In this document: positions 43,600 through 51,814 of the stretch, in pieces | Numbering within the stretch: the first letter of the stretch is position 1 | Layout of the letters: every line of letters starts with the position of its first letter | From: Deltaproteobacteria bacterium | GTDB lineage: Bacteria > Desulfobacterota > Desulfobaccia > Desulfobaccales > 0-14-0-80-60-11 | Length of the DNA: 63,660 nucleotides | Assembly (NCBI GenBank): GCA_016875015.1 | Contig: VGSJ01000006.1 | Coordinates: 1 to 63,660 of the forward strand | Direction of reading: 5' to 3' | Made by a program: the position numbers and the translations under genes | Notes under the pieces: generated by a model | The model's input: only the letters and a program-made list of their open reading frames with translations | Database searches by the model: none | What the model was told of the DNA's origin: nothing

Positions 43600-44898
43600 C
43601 TATGCCCCGCCAAATTCTAAAAATATTACCCGGCTTTTATCATCATAGCTCAACAGTTCTGCATATCGCCCCCAGTCGACCACAATCTCCAACTGGTGTT
43701 GGGCCTCTTCCGGGTGGAATTCGAGTTCCAGGGCAGCCTGCACAACCTCCCATTTTTGCTGATTTTTTTCAGAGGCGCGCAAGATGGTCGTTAACCATTT
43801 GAACAATGGCAGTCGGCGGAGGCGGGCGGCAAAAATTTCTTTGCGACCGATAATGCTGGCCTCCGCAAAAGTCTCCCCCAAGGGGGTAAGGTGTATATCC
43901 CCCTTTGCAACTGTGGCAAAACCCAATAGTTCCGCAGCCTCGATCAAACTCAAAAGCTGATCGGAACCCACCTTAATATCATCGGCTAAAGCATAAATGT
44001 CATGTCGATGGTCAGTGGCTTTTTCCAAATGCTCCATTAGACCGGGGAGATCGCTGATGGGAATTTTAGGCAGCCTGCGGGTCGGCCCCGGCTCACCGGG
44101 CGCAGTTCCAAGTTCCTCATGCTCCGGCTGGGTTTGTCCGGCCAGCAGAGCATATACCTTATCCACCACCTCTTCAAAGTCCAGGTCCTTACGATGCCGG
44201 GGATGTGAGAGGTCCACGTTGAAGTCCATAATGAGGCGGCCTGGGTCTTTTTCCATGACCACGATCCTGTCGGCCATGAACACGGCTTCCTCAATATTAT
44301 GGGTGACCATCAAAATGGCCTTGGTAGGCAGCTTGCCGCTGGTCCAGAGTTCCAGCAGCTCTCCCCGCAGGGTCTCCGCACTGAGGACGTCCAGATTAGA
44401 AAAAGGCTCATCCAGGCAGAGCAACTCCGGTTCCACGGCAATCGCCCGGGCAAAACCGACTTTCTGGCGCATGCCCCCGGAAAGCTCCCGGGGGTAGGCA
44501 TTCTCAAAACCATCCAAGCCGACCCGGTCCAAGATTTCCAAGGTCCGGCTCGCCCGCAACCGGGGAGGCAAGCCGCGGGCTTCCAAAGCCAGTTCCACGT
44601 TTTCCTGCACGGTCAGCCAGGGGAACAAGGCGAAGGTCTGGAAAACGATGGTGGCATGGGGGTTGACCCCAATAAGAGGTTGGTTGCGATATAATACCTC
44701 ACCGCTGGTGGGAGGCTGCAAGCCGGTGATAATCCGTAAAAGCGTGCTTTTGCCGCACCCTGATGGCCCCAATAAAGCGCTAAACTCACCCTCTTTCAGG
44801 GTGAGGCTGAAGTTTTTGATGGCGGTGAATGGCCGCGCCCCCGCGGCATAGACCTGATTGACGTCTTTTAGCTCAAGGAGAAAATCATTGTTGGTCAT
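43600..44898 (-). CDS. NitT/TauT-type ABC transporter ATPase with C-terminal AAA-associated domain
   Basis: 432 residues. The ABC half (1-260) has Walker A GPSGCGKST, the signature ELSGGMRQKVGFARAIAVEP and Walker B LLCLDEPFSNLD, most like nitrate/taurine/sulfonate importers (SsuB/TauB/NrtC). The C-terminal 150 residues match the AAA-associated C domain often attached to this ATPase (ISDLPGLMEHLEK, GDIHLTPLGETFAEAS, WGRYAELLSYDD). It starts four bases after the permease stop. A binding protein would be needed for import but none is nearby. Composition is less GC-rich than flanking genes. Confidence 0.88.
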   Translation of the reverse strand: MTNNDFLLELKDVNQVYAAGARPFTAIKNFSLTLKEGEFSALLGPSGCGKSTLLRIITGLQPPTSGEVLYRNQPLIGVNPHATIVFQTFALFPWLTVQENVELALEARGLPPRLRASRTLEILDRVGLDGFENAYPRELSGGMRQKVGFARAIAVEPELLCLDEPFSNLDVLSAETLRGELLELWTSGKLPTKAILMVTHNIEEAVFMADRIVVMEKDPGRLIMDFNVDLSHPRHRKDLDFEEVVDKVYALLAGQTQPEHEELGTAPGEPGPTRRLPKIPISDLPGLMEHLEKATDHRHDIYALADDIKVGSDQLLSLIEAAELLGFATVAKGDIHLTPLGETFAEASIIGRKEIFAARLRRLPLFKWLTTILRASEKNQQKWEVVQAALELEFHPEEAQHQLEIVVDWGRYAELLSYDDKSRVIFLEFGGA

Positions 44899-44901
44899 GG
44901 T

Positions 44902-46629
44902 TCAATCCATGTGGAATTTTTCTTCCGCCAGGCGGTAAAGTCGCCGCCATACCAGGCGGTTGATGGTGGTCACGGCCAGGATCATCCCCAGGGTGGAAGC
45001 CAGGAGAAGGGGGTAATTTCCGTTGGCGGTGGCCTGGGCGATGAGGGAACCCACGCCTACGGTAAACAAAGTCTGCCCCCCGAATTGGACGTATTCCGCC
45101 ACGATGCTGGCATTCCAAGCTCCCCCGCTGGCGGTGATGGCTCCCGTGATGACATACGGGAATAGGGCGGGTAAAATCAGGGCGCGCCAACGCCGCCAAC
45201 GGCTCAATTGCAGCAGGGAGGCGGTATATTTCAAATCCTGGGGGATAGCCGAAGCCCCGGCAATGACATTGAAAAGCAGATACCATTGGGTCCCCATGAG
45301 CATCAGCAGTACGGCGGCCAAGTTGAGTCCGGAAGGAAGCTTCAGCACTACCAGCAAGACTACCGGGAAAAGGGCGGTGGCGGGCACCGAGGCCGCGACC
45401 TGGACCACGGGTTGCAACCAGGTGGCCAGGCGGCGGTTGGTGCCGATGGCTACTCCCAAAGGGATAGTCCAGGCCAGCGCGATTAGCAGGGCTAAAAGGA
45501 CGCGCAGCAACGTGGCCAGCACTCCTACAAGAATTCGGCCCCAATCAGTCAATGAGACATTCAAGAGCAACTGCATTGCCTGGTATGCTTCATATAAAAT
45601 TATTGAAAGACCTAAAAATCCCAAACCATAAAAAAGATAGCGATAGCTCCGTTTCCCGGCAGGTGGAAGCTGACTTTCTTTGCTGCCCTGATACTTGATC
45701 AACCGGGAATCCAAGAGTCTGCTCAGAGGGTTAAAGACTCTCCGGCGAATGCGGGAAATCAGGTGAGAACTACGTATGGCCGAATAAAACCAGGACGTCG
45801 GGGGAATCTCTTCCTCTACCATTCCCAACTTGAAACGTTGACCCCAGGCCAACAGGGGCCGCCAGACCAACTGGTCTAAAACCACAATGGTGCCCACCAA
45901 AGTCGCCAGTCCCAAAGCTATGGCCTGGAGATCGCCTTCATTGGCAGCCGATTGCAAATAAGAGCCTAAGCCTTGGAGACGAAAATCTTTGTTTCCGGCG
46001 GTGAAAATCTCTGCCGCCATCAGGAAAAACCAGCCCCCGGCCCAACTCATCATGCTGTTCCAGATGAGAGAGATTGCAGCAAATGGCAATTCTAACCTCT
46101 TGAAGCGCAGCCAAAAGTTGAGCCGGAAAATCGAGGAGGCTTCCTTTAAATCATTAGGGATGGTGGTCAGGGATTGATACCAGGCAAAGGTAAAGTTCCA
46201 TGCCTGGCTGGTAAATATCAAGACGATGGCAGAGAGTTCCACCGCCAATTTCTGGGGAAGGACGGCACTCAGTCCTAACAGGACTACCGGTAAGAACGAA
46301 AGGATGGGCACGCTTTGCAGGACATCGAGGAGGGGAAGCAAGATTTTTTCGGCTGTTTGATACCTGGCCGCCATGTAGCCGTAGACCAGGGAAAAAATAA
46401 CGGAGAGGACATAGGCTGCGGCCATGCGCCCCAAGGACAAACATAGGTAATAGGGCAAGACCTTTGGGGAAAGATTGACCTCTGGGCCGCTGACCACTTC
46501 CGGGGCACCCATGGCCAGGCGGACCCCCATGTATATAAGGCCCCCGACACCCAGCAAAACCACTCCATCTCCCCAGGTGAAAGGGCGGAGGGTATGGAGA
46601 AGCCTGAATTCTCGGCTGGTTCGTTTCAA
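44902..46629 (-). CDS. Fused double permease of a NitT/TauT-type ABC transporter
   Basis: 575 residues: two copies of the SsuC/TauC-type permease in one chain. The first EAA-like loop is SLTTIPNDLKEASSIFRL (about 155-172), the second SAIPQDLKYTASLLQLSRWR (about 465-485). About ten to twelve membrane segments are predicted. The TTG at 46629 has GGAG five bases upstream; a TTG six codons earlier is an alternative. Fusing both permease halves is uncommon but known in this family. The absence of a substrate-binding gene within the repeat-bounded block is notable. Confidence 0.85.
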   Translation of the reverse strand: MKRTSREFRLLHTLRPFTWGDGVVLLGVGGLIYMGVRLAMGAPEVVSGPEVNLSPKVLPYYLCLSLGRMAAAYVLSVIFSLVYGYMAARYQTAEKILLPLLDVLQSVPILSFLPVVLLGLSAVLPQKLAVELSAIVLIFTSQAWNFTFAWYQSLTTIPNDLKEASSIFRLNFWLRFKRLELPFAAISLIWNSMMSWAGGWFFLMAAEIFTAGNKDFRLQGLGSYLQSAANEGDLQAIALGLATLVGTIVVLDQLVWRPLLAWGQRFKLGMVEEEIPPTSWFYSAIRSSHLISRIRRRVFNPLSRLLDSRLIKYQGSKESQLPPAGKRSYRYLFYGLGFLGLSIILYEAYQAMQLLLNVSLTDWGRILVGVLATLLRVLLALLIALAWTIPLGVAIGTNRRLATWLQPVVQVAASVPATALFPVVLLVVLKLPSGLNLAAVLLMLMGTQWYLLFNVIAGASAIPQDLKYTASLLQLSRWRRWRALILPALFPYVITGAITASGGAWNASIVAEYVQFGGQTLFTVGVGSLIAQATANGNYPLLLASTLGMILAVTTINRLVWRRLYRLAEEKFHMD

Positions 46630-46647
46630 TTTGTCTCCAAAAACCAA

Positions 46648-46875
46648 GGTTTGAACCTATTGTTAACTTAGTAAGTCGATGTGAGAAAGATGACAAGCCA
46701 GATTTTAACAAATGGTCTGAAGCATAGCAATGAAGCCAAAGAAATCCCGCCTGGCTGCGAAGGAACTCGGAACCATGACCATGATGATTGCTCCTGAAAG
46801 CCCGCGGGTGAACCATTAAGGGAAGAAACATATAGAATTCAAGTTGCAGGCCATCCATTACTGATGGCGGATAAA
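46648..46875. other. Gap upstream of the ABC permease
   Basis: About 230 bases with no gene. Likely 5' region of the ABC operon; several A/T-rich segments but no strong promoter recognised. The right side borders repeat copy C. Confidence 0.35.
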
Positions 46876-47034
46876 CTTGCCTTTATCCACCCTTATAAAA
46901 TCCATCAAAGTGGTTTGATATGGATATCATAGCTGTATCTAAGACCCTGGCGACATTTAAAGTTTTTGTCGTAAGTGTCGAGTCTAATTTGATCTCGGTT
47001 TGATGATTGTCCGCTCAAATCTTGGTCATTACAG
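46876..47034 (+). repeat. 160-bp dispersed repeat, copy C
   Basis: Plus-strand copy, closest to copy A. It ends CTCAAATCTTGGTCATTAC at 47031, exactly at the point where the reading frame of a putative toxin start (47035-47058, minus) breaks. Inverted relative to copy B, so B and C bracket the ABC transporter block. Confidence 0.85.
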
Positions 47035-47058
47035 TCTAAGCAGCAGCGGCGCGGTCAC
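47035..47058 (-). pseudogene. Truncated PIN-type toxin start (VapC-like remnant)
   Basis: On the minus strand, four bases after the restored antitoxin stop, GTG begins MTAPLLL, then the frame is lost as repeat copy C starts. VapC proteins often begin with a similar M-x-LLLDTN-type strand, but only seven codons remain, so identity is inferred from position and pattern. Confidence 0.4.
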
Positions 47059-47061
47059 GGC

Positions 47062-47309
47062 TCACGCCTCGCGGCCGGACAGGCGGTCCAGTTCACGCCG
47101 CAAGGTCTTGAAGTCGGGCAGATCCGCCCTCCCCTGCCACATGCCCCTGGCATTTGCAGCCGCGCCCGGCGCTCTCCAGGCTGAAATCCTTCAATCAGGC
47201 GGTCGATGGCCTGGCGGATTAATTCGCTTTGCTTCTTGCCGGTCTGCCGGGCAATGGCCCTAAGGGCGGCGCGTTCGGCTTCGGTCAGATAAATCTGGGT
47301 CCTGACCAT
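47062..47309 (-). pseudogene. Frameshifted ribbon-helix-helix antitoxin (VapB/CopG-like)
   Basis: The first 45 residues are intact: MVRTQIYLTEAERAALRAIA then RQTGKKQSELIRQAIDRLIE. The frame then breaks near 47150-47158. A one-base shift restores a family-like C-terminus ending DLPDFKTLRRELDRLSG, with TGA at 47062-47064. Without the shift the frame runs on to an arginine-rich nonsense tail. AAGGGA lies eight bases before the ATG. The gene looks inactivated (or, less likely, frameshifted on purpose). Its toxin partner downstream is truncated by repeat copy C. Confidence 0.7.
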
Positions 47310-47488
47310 GGGGACCATCCCTTTACCATGATGTATATGTGTGGTGTATAATTATGGCTAATTGCCCCGGCCTTGTAAGGCCCCTTACCTGCCCTGCCCA
47401 TCAGTTCTGCTTCCTTCATGACGTTGCCTCGCTTTCTTAAACCGCCGTCAGGTCAGTTCCCTCAGCGGCAACCGCTGCCAACCAACCC

Positions 47489-48232
47489 TCAGGGCAGGCT
47501 CAGCATCCTCAGATAAACAGTGCTAAACGCCGCCGGTTTGACGGTAATCAAACCGGAAAACGGCGTGTCGAGATCAAAAATGAAATAGATGCAGGCCAAT
47601 ACCAGGAAAATAACCATGAATTCATGGATAAGCGACACCACGGTGGGCTCGCGATTGATGAAATACAAGCCGTAAACCACTGATACAAACCCGAATATGA
47701 GGATCGCCCAGACCGGCGGGTAGAGATTGCCTTGCAGAATGTTGGCCCGGGAGGAGCGCTGCCTCCCGGCTTCGGTGAGATTGGTGTAAAGTTCGCTGCT
47801 CCTGCTGGGATCATCTTTGAGTTCATAGATTCTGGCCCAGATGTCGTCGAACCGCCGGCCGGCTTCCGGGCTCATAGCGTTTTTTTCCATCTCTGCCCAT
47901 TCAACGTCGATTACCGTCTTCACATAATTTGTCACCGCCCGGCGAAAGTCTTCTGAGCCAGGCAGGTGCTTGGCGGTGCGATAGACCACCATCAATGATT
48001 CGGCTTCCCGGGTAACGTTGGTCTTGGCGGTCAAAAACGCCGTCCACAGGGTCACCATGGCAAAGCCGATAAAAAAGGCATAGAGGGTGGTGAAAAAATT
48101 GAAAATCGGAGACTGAATATGCTCCTGATCGCGCCAACGGCCTTTACCACTCCGGCGAATCAGCAGCAAAGATCCTGAAATCACCACACTGATCAGCGTT
48201 ATCAAGGAAAACAGTATTAAGAACGGGTTCAC
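47489..48232 (-). CDS. DUF4239-like membrane protein
   Basis: 247 residues. Four predicted membrane helices occur in two pairs (LILFSLITLISVVISGSLLL, FFTTLYAFFIGFAMVTLWTA; then VWAILIFGFVSVVYGLYFIN, MVIFLVLACIYFIFDLDTPF), with a helical cytoplasmic loop between. The pattern of TREAESLMVVYRTA in helix 2-3 and DLDTPFSGLITVKP at the end fits DUF4239 (bestrophin-like) proteins. GTG start with GGAGGG nine bases upstream. Function unknown; an ion channel fold is possible. Confidence 0.75.
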   Translation of the reverse strand: MNPFLILFSLITLISVVISGSLLLIRRSGKGRWRDQEHIQSPIFNFFTTLYAFFIGFAMVTLWTAFLTAKTNVTREAESLMVVYRTAKHLPGSEDFRRAVTNYVKTVIDVEWAEMEKNAMSPEAGRRFDDIWARIYELKDDPSRSSELYTNLTEAGRQRSSRANILQGNLYPPVWAILIFGFVSVVYGLYFINREPTVVSLIHEFMVIFLVLACIYFIFDLDTPFSGLITVKPAAFSTVYLRMLSLP

Positions 48233-48423
48233 GAATTATCCCTCCTGCCTGGTTGTGATACAGCTTTGCCGTTCCGGAGGCTTCCATTATAGATGCGCGG
48301 CTGGATTCTGGCCAGGGCCATTTTTGCGGTGCAGATGGCCAGAGGCGGCGGCAGCCTTCCCCGCCTGGCGGAGGGCCTGATTAACCCGCTATCCCGGGAA
48401 TCAATGCCCCGGCAACTTCGAGC

Positions 48424-48451
48424 TTGACTTTACCCATTCAGCCATTAAGTT
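48424..48451 (+). promoter_or_regulatory. Candidate promoter of the EipA-like gene
   Basis: TTGACT, a 16-base spacer and TAAGTT, about 50 bases before the start. Consensus-based and weak in the -10 element. The start codon has AAAGGAAAGG upstream. Confidence 0.35.
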
Positions 48452-48503
48452 AAGTTTTACCAAGAAAAGCCGTTTTACCCTAAAAAGGAAAGGGTGACAG
48501 ATT

Positions 48504-48947
48504 ATGCGTACGAACCGGATTATTCTCAGCCTGGCCATGGCGGCCGTTCTTCTGTTGGTGGTCACCCCGGGCGTCGCCCAGGGACCGTATTACCCGGTGG
48601 GGTCCGTATCCGTTGACATGACTTCCGTGGCGGCGGGCGTGGGCGCCAGCTGGGGGAGCGGCGTCCTCAGGTTCAAAGGGCAACGCCTCCTCTTCAAGAT
48701 TGACGGCCTCAGCGTGGGCAGCGTGGGGGTTTCGTCCATCAGCGCGGTGGGCAATGTCTACAACATGACCAGCATTTCTCAGTTTTCCGGCAATTATGCG
48801 GCCGTCGGCGCGGGCGTCACCCTGGCCGGAGGCGTGGCCGGCCTGAAGATGCAGAACCAGAGCGGCGTCATCATCAATCTGTATGCCACGCAGGCAGGGG
48901 TGCAGCTGAACATCGGACCCCAGGGTTTCACCATCAGCATGAGATAG
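48504..48947 (+). CDS. Secreted EipA/DUF1134-like protein
   Basis: 147 residues. A signal peptide (LSLAMAAVLLLVVTPGVAQG) is followed by a compact beta-rich domain: GVGASWGSGVLRFKGQRLLF, KIDGLSVGSVGVSSISAVGN, VYNMTSISQFSGNYAAVGAG and NQSGVIINLYATQAGVQLNI. This strongly recalls the EipA/DUF1134 fold of envelope-integrity proteins in Alphaproteobacteria (WGxGxLxFxG, LSVGxVG, VYN). Probably periplasmic and involved in envelope stability; the assignment is by motif memory. Confidence 0.6.
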   Translation: MRTNRIILSLAMAAVLLLVVTPGVAQGPYYPVGSVSVDMTSVAAGVGASWGSGVLRFKGQRLLFKIDGLSVGSVGVSSISAVGNVYNMTSISQFSGNYAAVGAGVTLAGGVAGLKMQNQSGVIINLYATQAGVQLNIGPQGFTISMR

Positions 48948-48960
48948 GCAAACCCCGCGT

Positions 48961-48977
48961 GGTGCGTGAGACGCACC
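48961..48977. repeat. GGTGCGT/ACGCACC hairpin and heptad run
   Basis: GGTGCGTGAGACGCACC, a variant of the hairpin at 12189 and 21603. It is followed by CCTTGAACCTTGAACTTTGA (about 48999-49019), a heptad-type run also seen near 19760 and 37195. No T-run for a terminator. Confidence 0.6.
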
Positions 48978-49034
48978 CTACTAGGCTTTATTAACCGAAC
49001 CTTGAACCTTGAACTTTGAGTCATTCGGTTAGTC

Positions 49035-49823
49035 TCACGCCGTGGCGCTCATGCGGCCCAGGTAGGCCTCAATGACCAGGGGGTTGTGGCGCACCGCGTC
49101 CGGGGTCCCCTGGGCGATGCGGCTGCCGCCGTCCAGGACCACGACGTGGTCCGAGACCCCCATCACCATTTCCATGTCGTGTTCCACCAGGATCATGGTC
49201 TTGCCCGCCAGCCGCATCTGGCGGATGAAGTCGGCCACCGTCGCGGTCTCCTCGGGATTGAGGCCCGCCACCGGCTCGTCCAGCAGGGTCAGGACGGGCT
49301 GGGACACGAAGGCCCGGGCCATCTCCACCCGTTTCTTGTCCCCATAGGGCAGCGCCCCCACGGGCCAGCCGGCCTTATCCGCCAGGCCGAAGGCGTCCAG
49401 GGCCTCCAGGGCCGTGAGTTTGAGCCGCCGCTCCTGGTGGCGCAACCCGGGGGGGCGTAGGAGCGCCTCCAAAAAGGAGGCGCCGGCCTGGACCGTTAGT
49501 CCGCAGAGGACGTTGTCCAGGACCGTGAGACGCGGAAAGATGCGGAGGTTTTGAAAGGTCCGGGAGATTCCCAGCCGGGCCACCCGGTGAGCCGGCAACC
49601 CGGCAATATCGGCGCCCTCGAACCGGATGGCCCCCGCGTCGGGCCGGATGATCCCGGTGAGGCAGTTGATGAGGGTGGTTTTGCCGGCCCCGTTGGGGCC
49701 GATGAGGGCGGTGACCTGGCCCCGGACGGCGAGAAAACTCACGTCGGCCAGGGCCGGCAGACCGCCGAAATGCTTGCTGAGGCCGGATACCTGGAGGAGC
49801 GGTACTTGATTGGCTTGGTCCAT
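49035..49823 (-). CDS. Branched-chain amino-acid-type ABC ATPase (LivG-like)
   Basis: 262 residues. Walker A GPNGAGKTT, LINCLTGIIRPDAGAI, the LivG-typical GISRTFQNLRIFPRLTVLDN and C-terminal EHDMEMVMGVSDHVVVLDGG place it in the LivG subfamily rather than LivF. Walker B is LTLLDEPVAGLNPEE. LivG works with LivF, LivH, LivM and LivK, none of which is adjacent, so it is an orphan here. The ATG at 49823 is preferred over an in-frame GTG six codons earlier; neither has a strong ribosome site. Confidence 0.88.
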   Translation of the reverse strand: MDQANQVPLLQVSGLSKHFGGLPALADVSFLAVRGQVTALIGPNGAGKTTLINCLTGIIRPDAGAIRFEGADIAGLPAHRVARLGISRTFQNLRIFPRLTVLDNVLCGLTVQAGASFLEALLRPPGLRHQERRLKLTALEALDAFGLADKAGWPVGALPYGDKKRVEMARAFVSQPVLTLLDEPVAGLNPEETATVADFIRQMRLAGKTMILVEHDMEMVMGVSDHVVVLDGGSRIAQGTPDAVRHNPLVIEAYLGRMSATA

Positions 49824-49998
49824 GGGTAAACCAAGTGACACAGGCGCCTGGCCTCTATATTGTTATAAACCGGGAAAAGATAATTTACCAGAGCGTCTGC
49901 TGATATTGACTAAGACGATAATGTTAGGTCGCCCAAAAGTTGAAATTTAAGGATGACCAGAAGAAAGTTTGGCTTCATAGCTGACCGCTGACAGCTAT

Positions 49999-50934
49999 CT
50001 AAACAAAAAGGGAACTCACGGAATCCTGATTGTGGATCCTTTTGATGGCCTCCCCCAGGAGGGGGGCCACGGACAGGACCCGGATTTTTTCCAACGCCGC
50101 GGCCTCAGGGGTGAGAGGAATGGTGTCGGTGACCGCCAGGGTCTGGACCATGGACCCGTGGAGGTTGCTCACCGCGTGGCGCGACATCACCGCATGGGTG
50201 ACGCAGGCATGGACCGTGCGCACTCCGTGACGCATCAGCAACTCCGACGCCATCGTCAGGGTGGCCCCGGTGGTGACCATGTCATCCAGGATGATGGCCT
50301 CCTTGCCCCAGACATTGCCGATAAGGGTCATGGCCTTGATGCCCGCGGCGTCCCGCCGTTTATCAATGATCGCCAGGGAGGTGTTCAGGCGCTTGGCAAA
50401 GGCCCGGGCCCGCTCCACCCCGCCGGCATCAGGAGATACCACCACCACGTCGCCGGCGAAATTCTCCCGGATATACTCCAGGGTCACGGGGGCGGCGTAC
50501 AGATGGTCCACCGGAATATTGAAAAATCCCTGAATCTGCCCCGTATGCAGGTCCATGGTGATCATCCGGTTGGCGCCCGCAATGGTGATAAGATCGGCCA
50601 CCAGCTTGGCGGAAATGGGGGTCCGGGGCGCGGTCTTCCGATCCTGGCGGGCATAGGCGTAGTAGGTCACCACCGCGGTGATGCAGCGGGCCGAAGCCCG
50701 CTTCAGGGCGTCAAGCATGATGCACAGTTCCAACAGGTGTTCGTTGCAGGGGATGCAGGTGGGCTGAATGACGTAAACATCCTTACCCCGGACATTCTCC
50801 CGAAACTCCACCGAGATTTCCCCGTCGGAAAACCGCCCCACCACCGCGTCTCCCAGAGGAATCTGGAGATGCCGGCAAATCTTCTCCGCCAGGGGCCGGT
50901 TGGCATTGCCGGTAAAGACTTTTAGATCGTCCAT
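49999..50934 (-). CDS. prs: Ribose-phosphate pyrophosphokinase (PRPP synthetase)
   Basis: 311 residues. MDDLKVFTGNANRPLAEKIC, the PRPP loop region VVVSPDAGGVERARAFAKRL and the catalytic flexible loop AYARQDRKTAPRTPISAKL are canonical; the PPi loop is ILDDMVTTGATL. It makes PRPP for nucleotides, histidine and tryptophan. The real start is the ATG at 50934, overlapping ispE by 13 bases; a longer frame extends into ispE and is not used. The ispE-prs order is common in bacteria. Confidence 0.96.
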   Translation of the reverse strand: MDDLKVFTGNANRPLAEKICRHLQIPLGDAVVGRFSDGEISVEFRENVRGKDVYVIQPTCIPCNEHLLELCIMLDALKRASARCITAVVTYYAYARQDRKTAPRTPISAKLVADLITIAGANRMITMDLHTGQIQGFFNIPVDHLYAAPVTLEYIRENFAGDVVVVSPDAGGVERARAFAKRLNTSLAIIDKRRDAAGIKAMTLIGNVWGKEAIILDDMVTTGATLTMASELLMRHGVRTVHACVTHAVMSRHAVSNLHGSMVQTLAVTDTIPLTPEAAALEKIRVLSVAPLLGEAIKRIHNQDSVSSLFV

Positions 50935-51791
50935 GCGTCGCGCTCCCAGGCCGTCTCGGGTTCCGGGCCGGTGAGGCCCCGGGCCACGACCAGCCAGCCC
51001 CGGAAAGTCCGGCGCAACCTCAGGCCCGCCTGATGCGCCGCCTCCCGGGTCCGAAACAGGCCGAAGAGGGTGGGGCCGCTCCCGGAAACACCCTGGCACC
51101 AGGCCCCCGCGTCGCGGAGGCCGGCCAGGAGCTGCGCCAGTTCGGGCAAGCGCTTCACCGCCACCGTCCCCAGATCGTTGCGCACCCAGGTTTCCGGGTG
51201 TTCCGGGTCCCAGGCCTCAGTCGCCGGCGGACCCGGCAGACCGGCAAGATCCAGGTTTTCATAAACCCAGCGGGTGGATAAGGGCGCCCCGGGGTTAACC
51301 AGCAGATACCAGTAAGGGAGTAAGGTCACGGCGCTGAGTTGGGCGCCGGTGCCGCGCCCCACCGCCGGCTCCCGAGCCAGAAAGAACGGCACGTCAGCCC
51401 CCAAAAGGCTGGCCAGGCGGTGCAGGCGCCCCTGGGGGAGCGGCTTGCCGGCCAGATCATTCAAGGCCAGCAATGTGCCGGCGGCGTCGCTGCTGCCGCC
51501 CCCCAGTCCGGCGGCCACGGGTATTCGCTTGGCAAGGTAAAGGCGCACCCCCGGCGTAAGCCCCGTCTCCTCCTGAAACTGCCGGGCCGCCCGCCAGACC
51601 AGGTTCTCTTCCCCCTGGGGCAGATCCGGATGGTCGCACCTGAGGCTGATACCCTCCCCGGCCAGGGTGACGGTCAGTTCATCGGCCAGGGTCAAGGGCT
51701 GCATCACGGTCACCACTTCATGGTAACCGTCGGGGCGGCGGCCCACCACCCTGAGATAGAGGTTGACCTTGGCGGGGCACCACACCCGCAT
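50922..51791 (-). CDS. ispE: 4-diphosphocytidyl-2-C-methyl-D-erythritol kinase IspE
   Basis: 289 residues. The GHMP kinase motifs are MRVWCPAKVNLYLRVVGRRP (with the catalytic Lys), the glycine-rich IPVAAGLGGGSSDAAGTLLA and the C-terminal GVSGSGPTLFGLF. It phosphorylates CDP-ME in the MEP isoprenoid pathway. Length and motifs are normal. It is upstream of and overlapping prs. Confidence 0.96.
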   Translation of the reverse strand: MRVWCPAKVNLYLRVVGRRPDGYHEVVTVMQPLTLADELTVTLAGEGISLRCDHPDLPQGEENLVWRAARQFQEETGLTPGVRLYLAKRIPVAAGLGGGSSDAAGTLLALNDLAGKPLPQGRLHRLASLLGADVPFFLAREPAVGRGTGAQLSAVTLLPYWYLLVNPGAPLSTRWVYENLDLAGLPGPPATEAWDPEHPETWVRNDLGTVAVKRLPELAQLLAGLRDAGAWCQGVSGSGPTLFGLFRTREAAHQAGLRLRRTFRGWLVVARGLTGPEPETAWERDAWTI

Positions 51792-51814
51792 CGCTTCCCC
51801 GGTGGCGCCCGTAA

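Noticed and set aside
46154..46858. Minus-strand 234-codon frame overlapping the ABC permease start
   Set aside because: Out-of-frame shadow of the permease N-terminus plus leader; no signal or motif.
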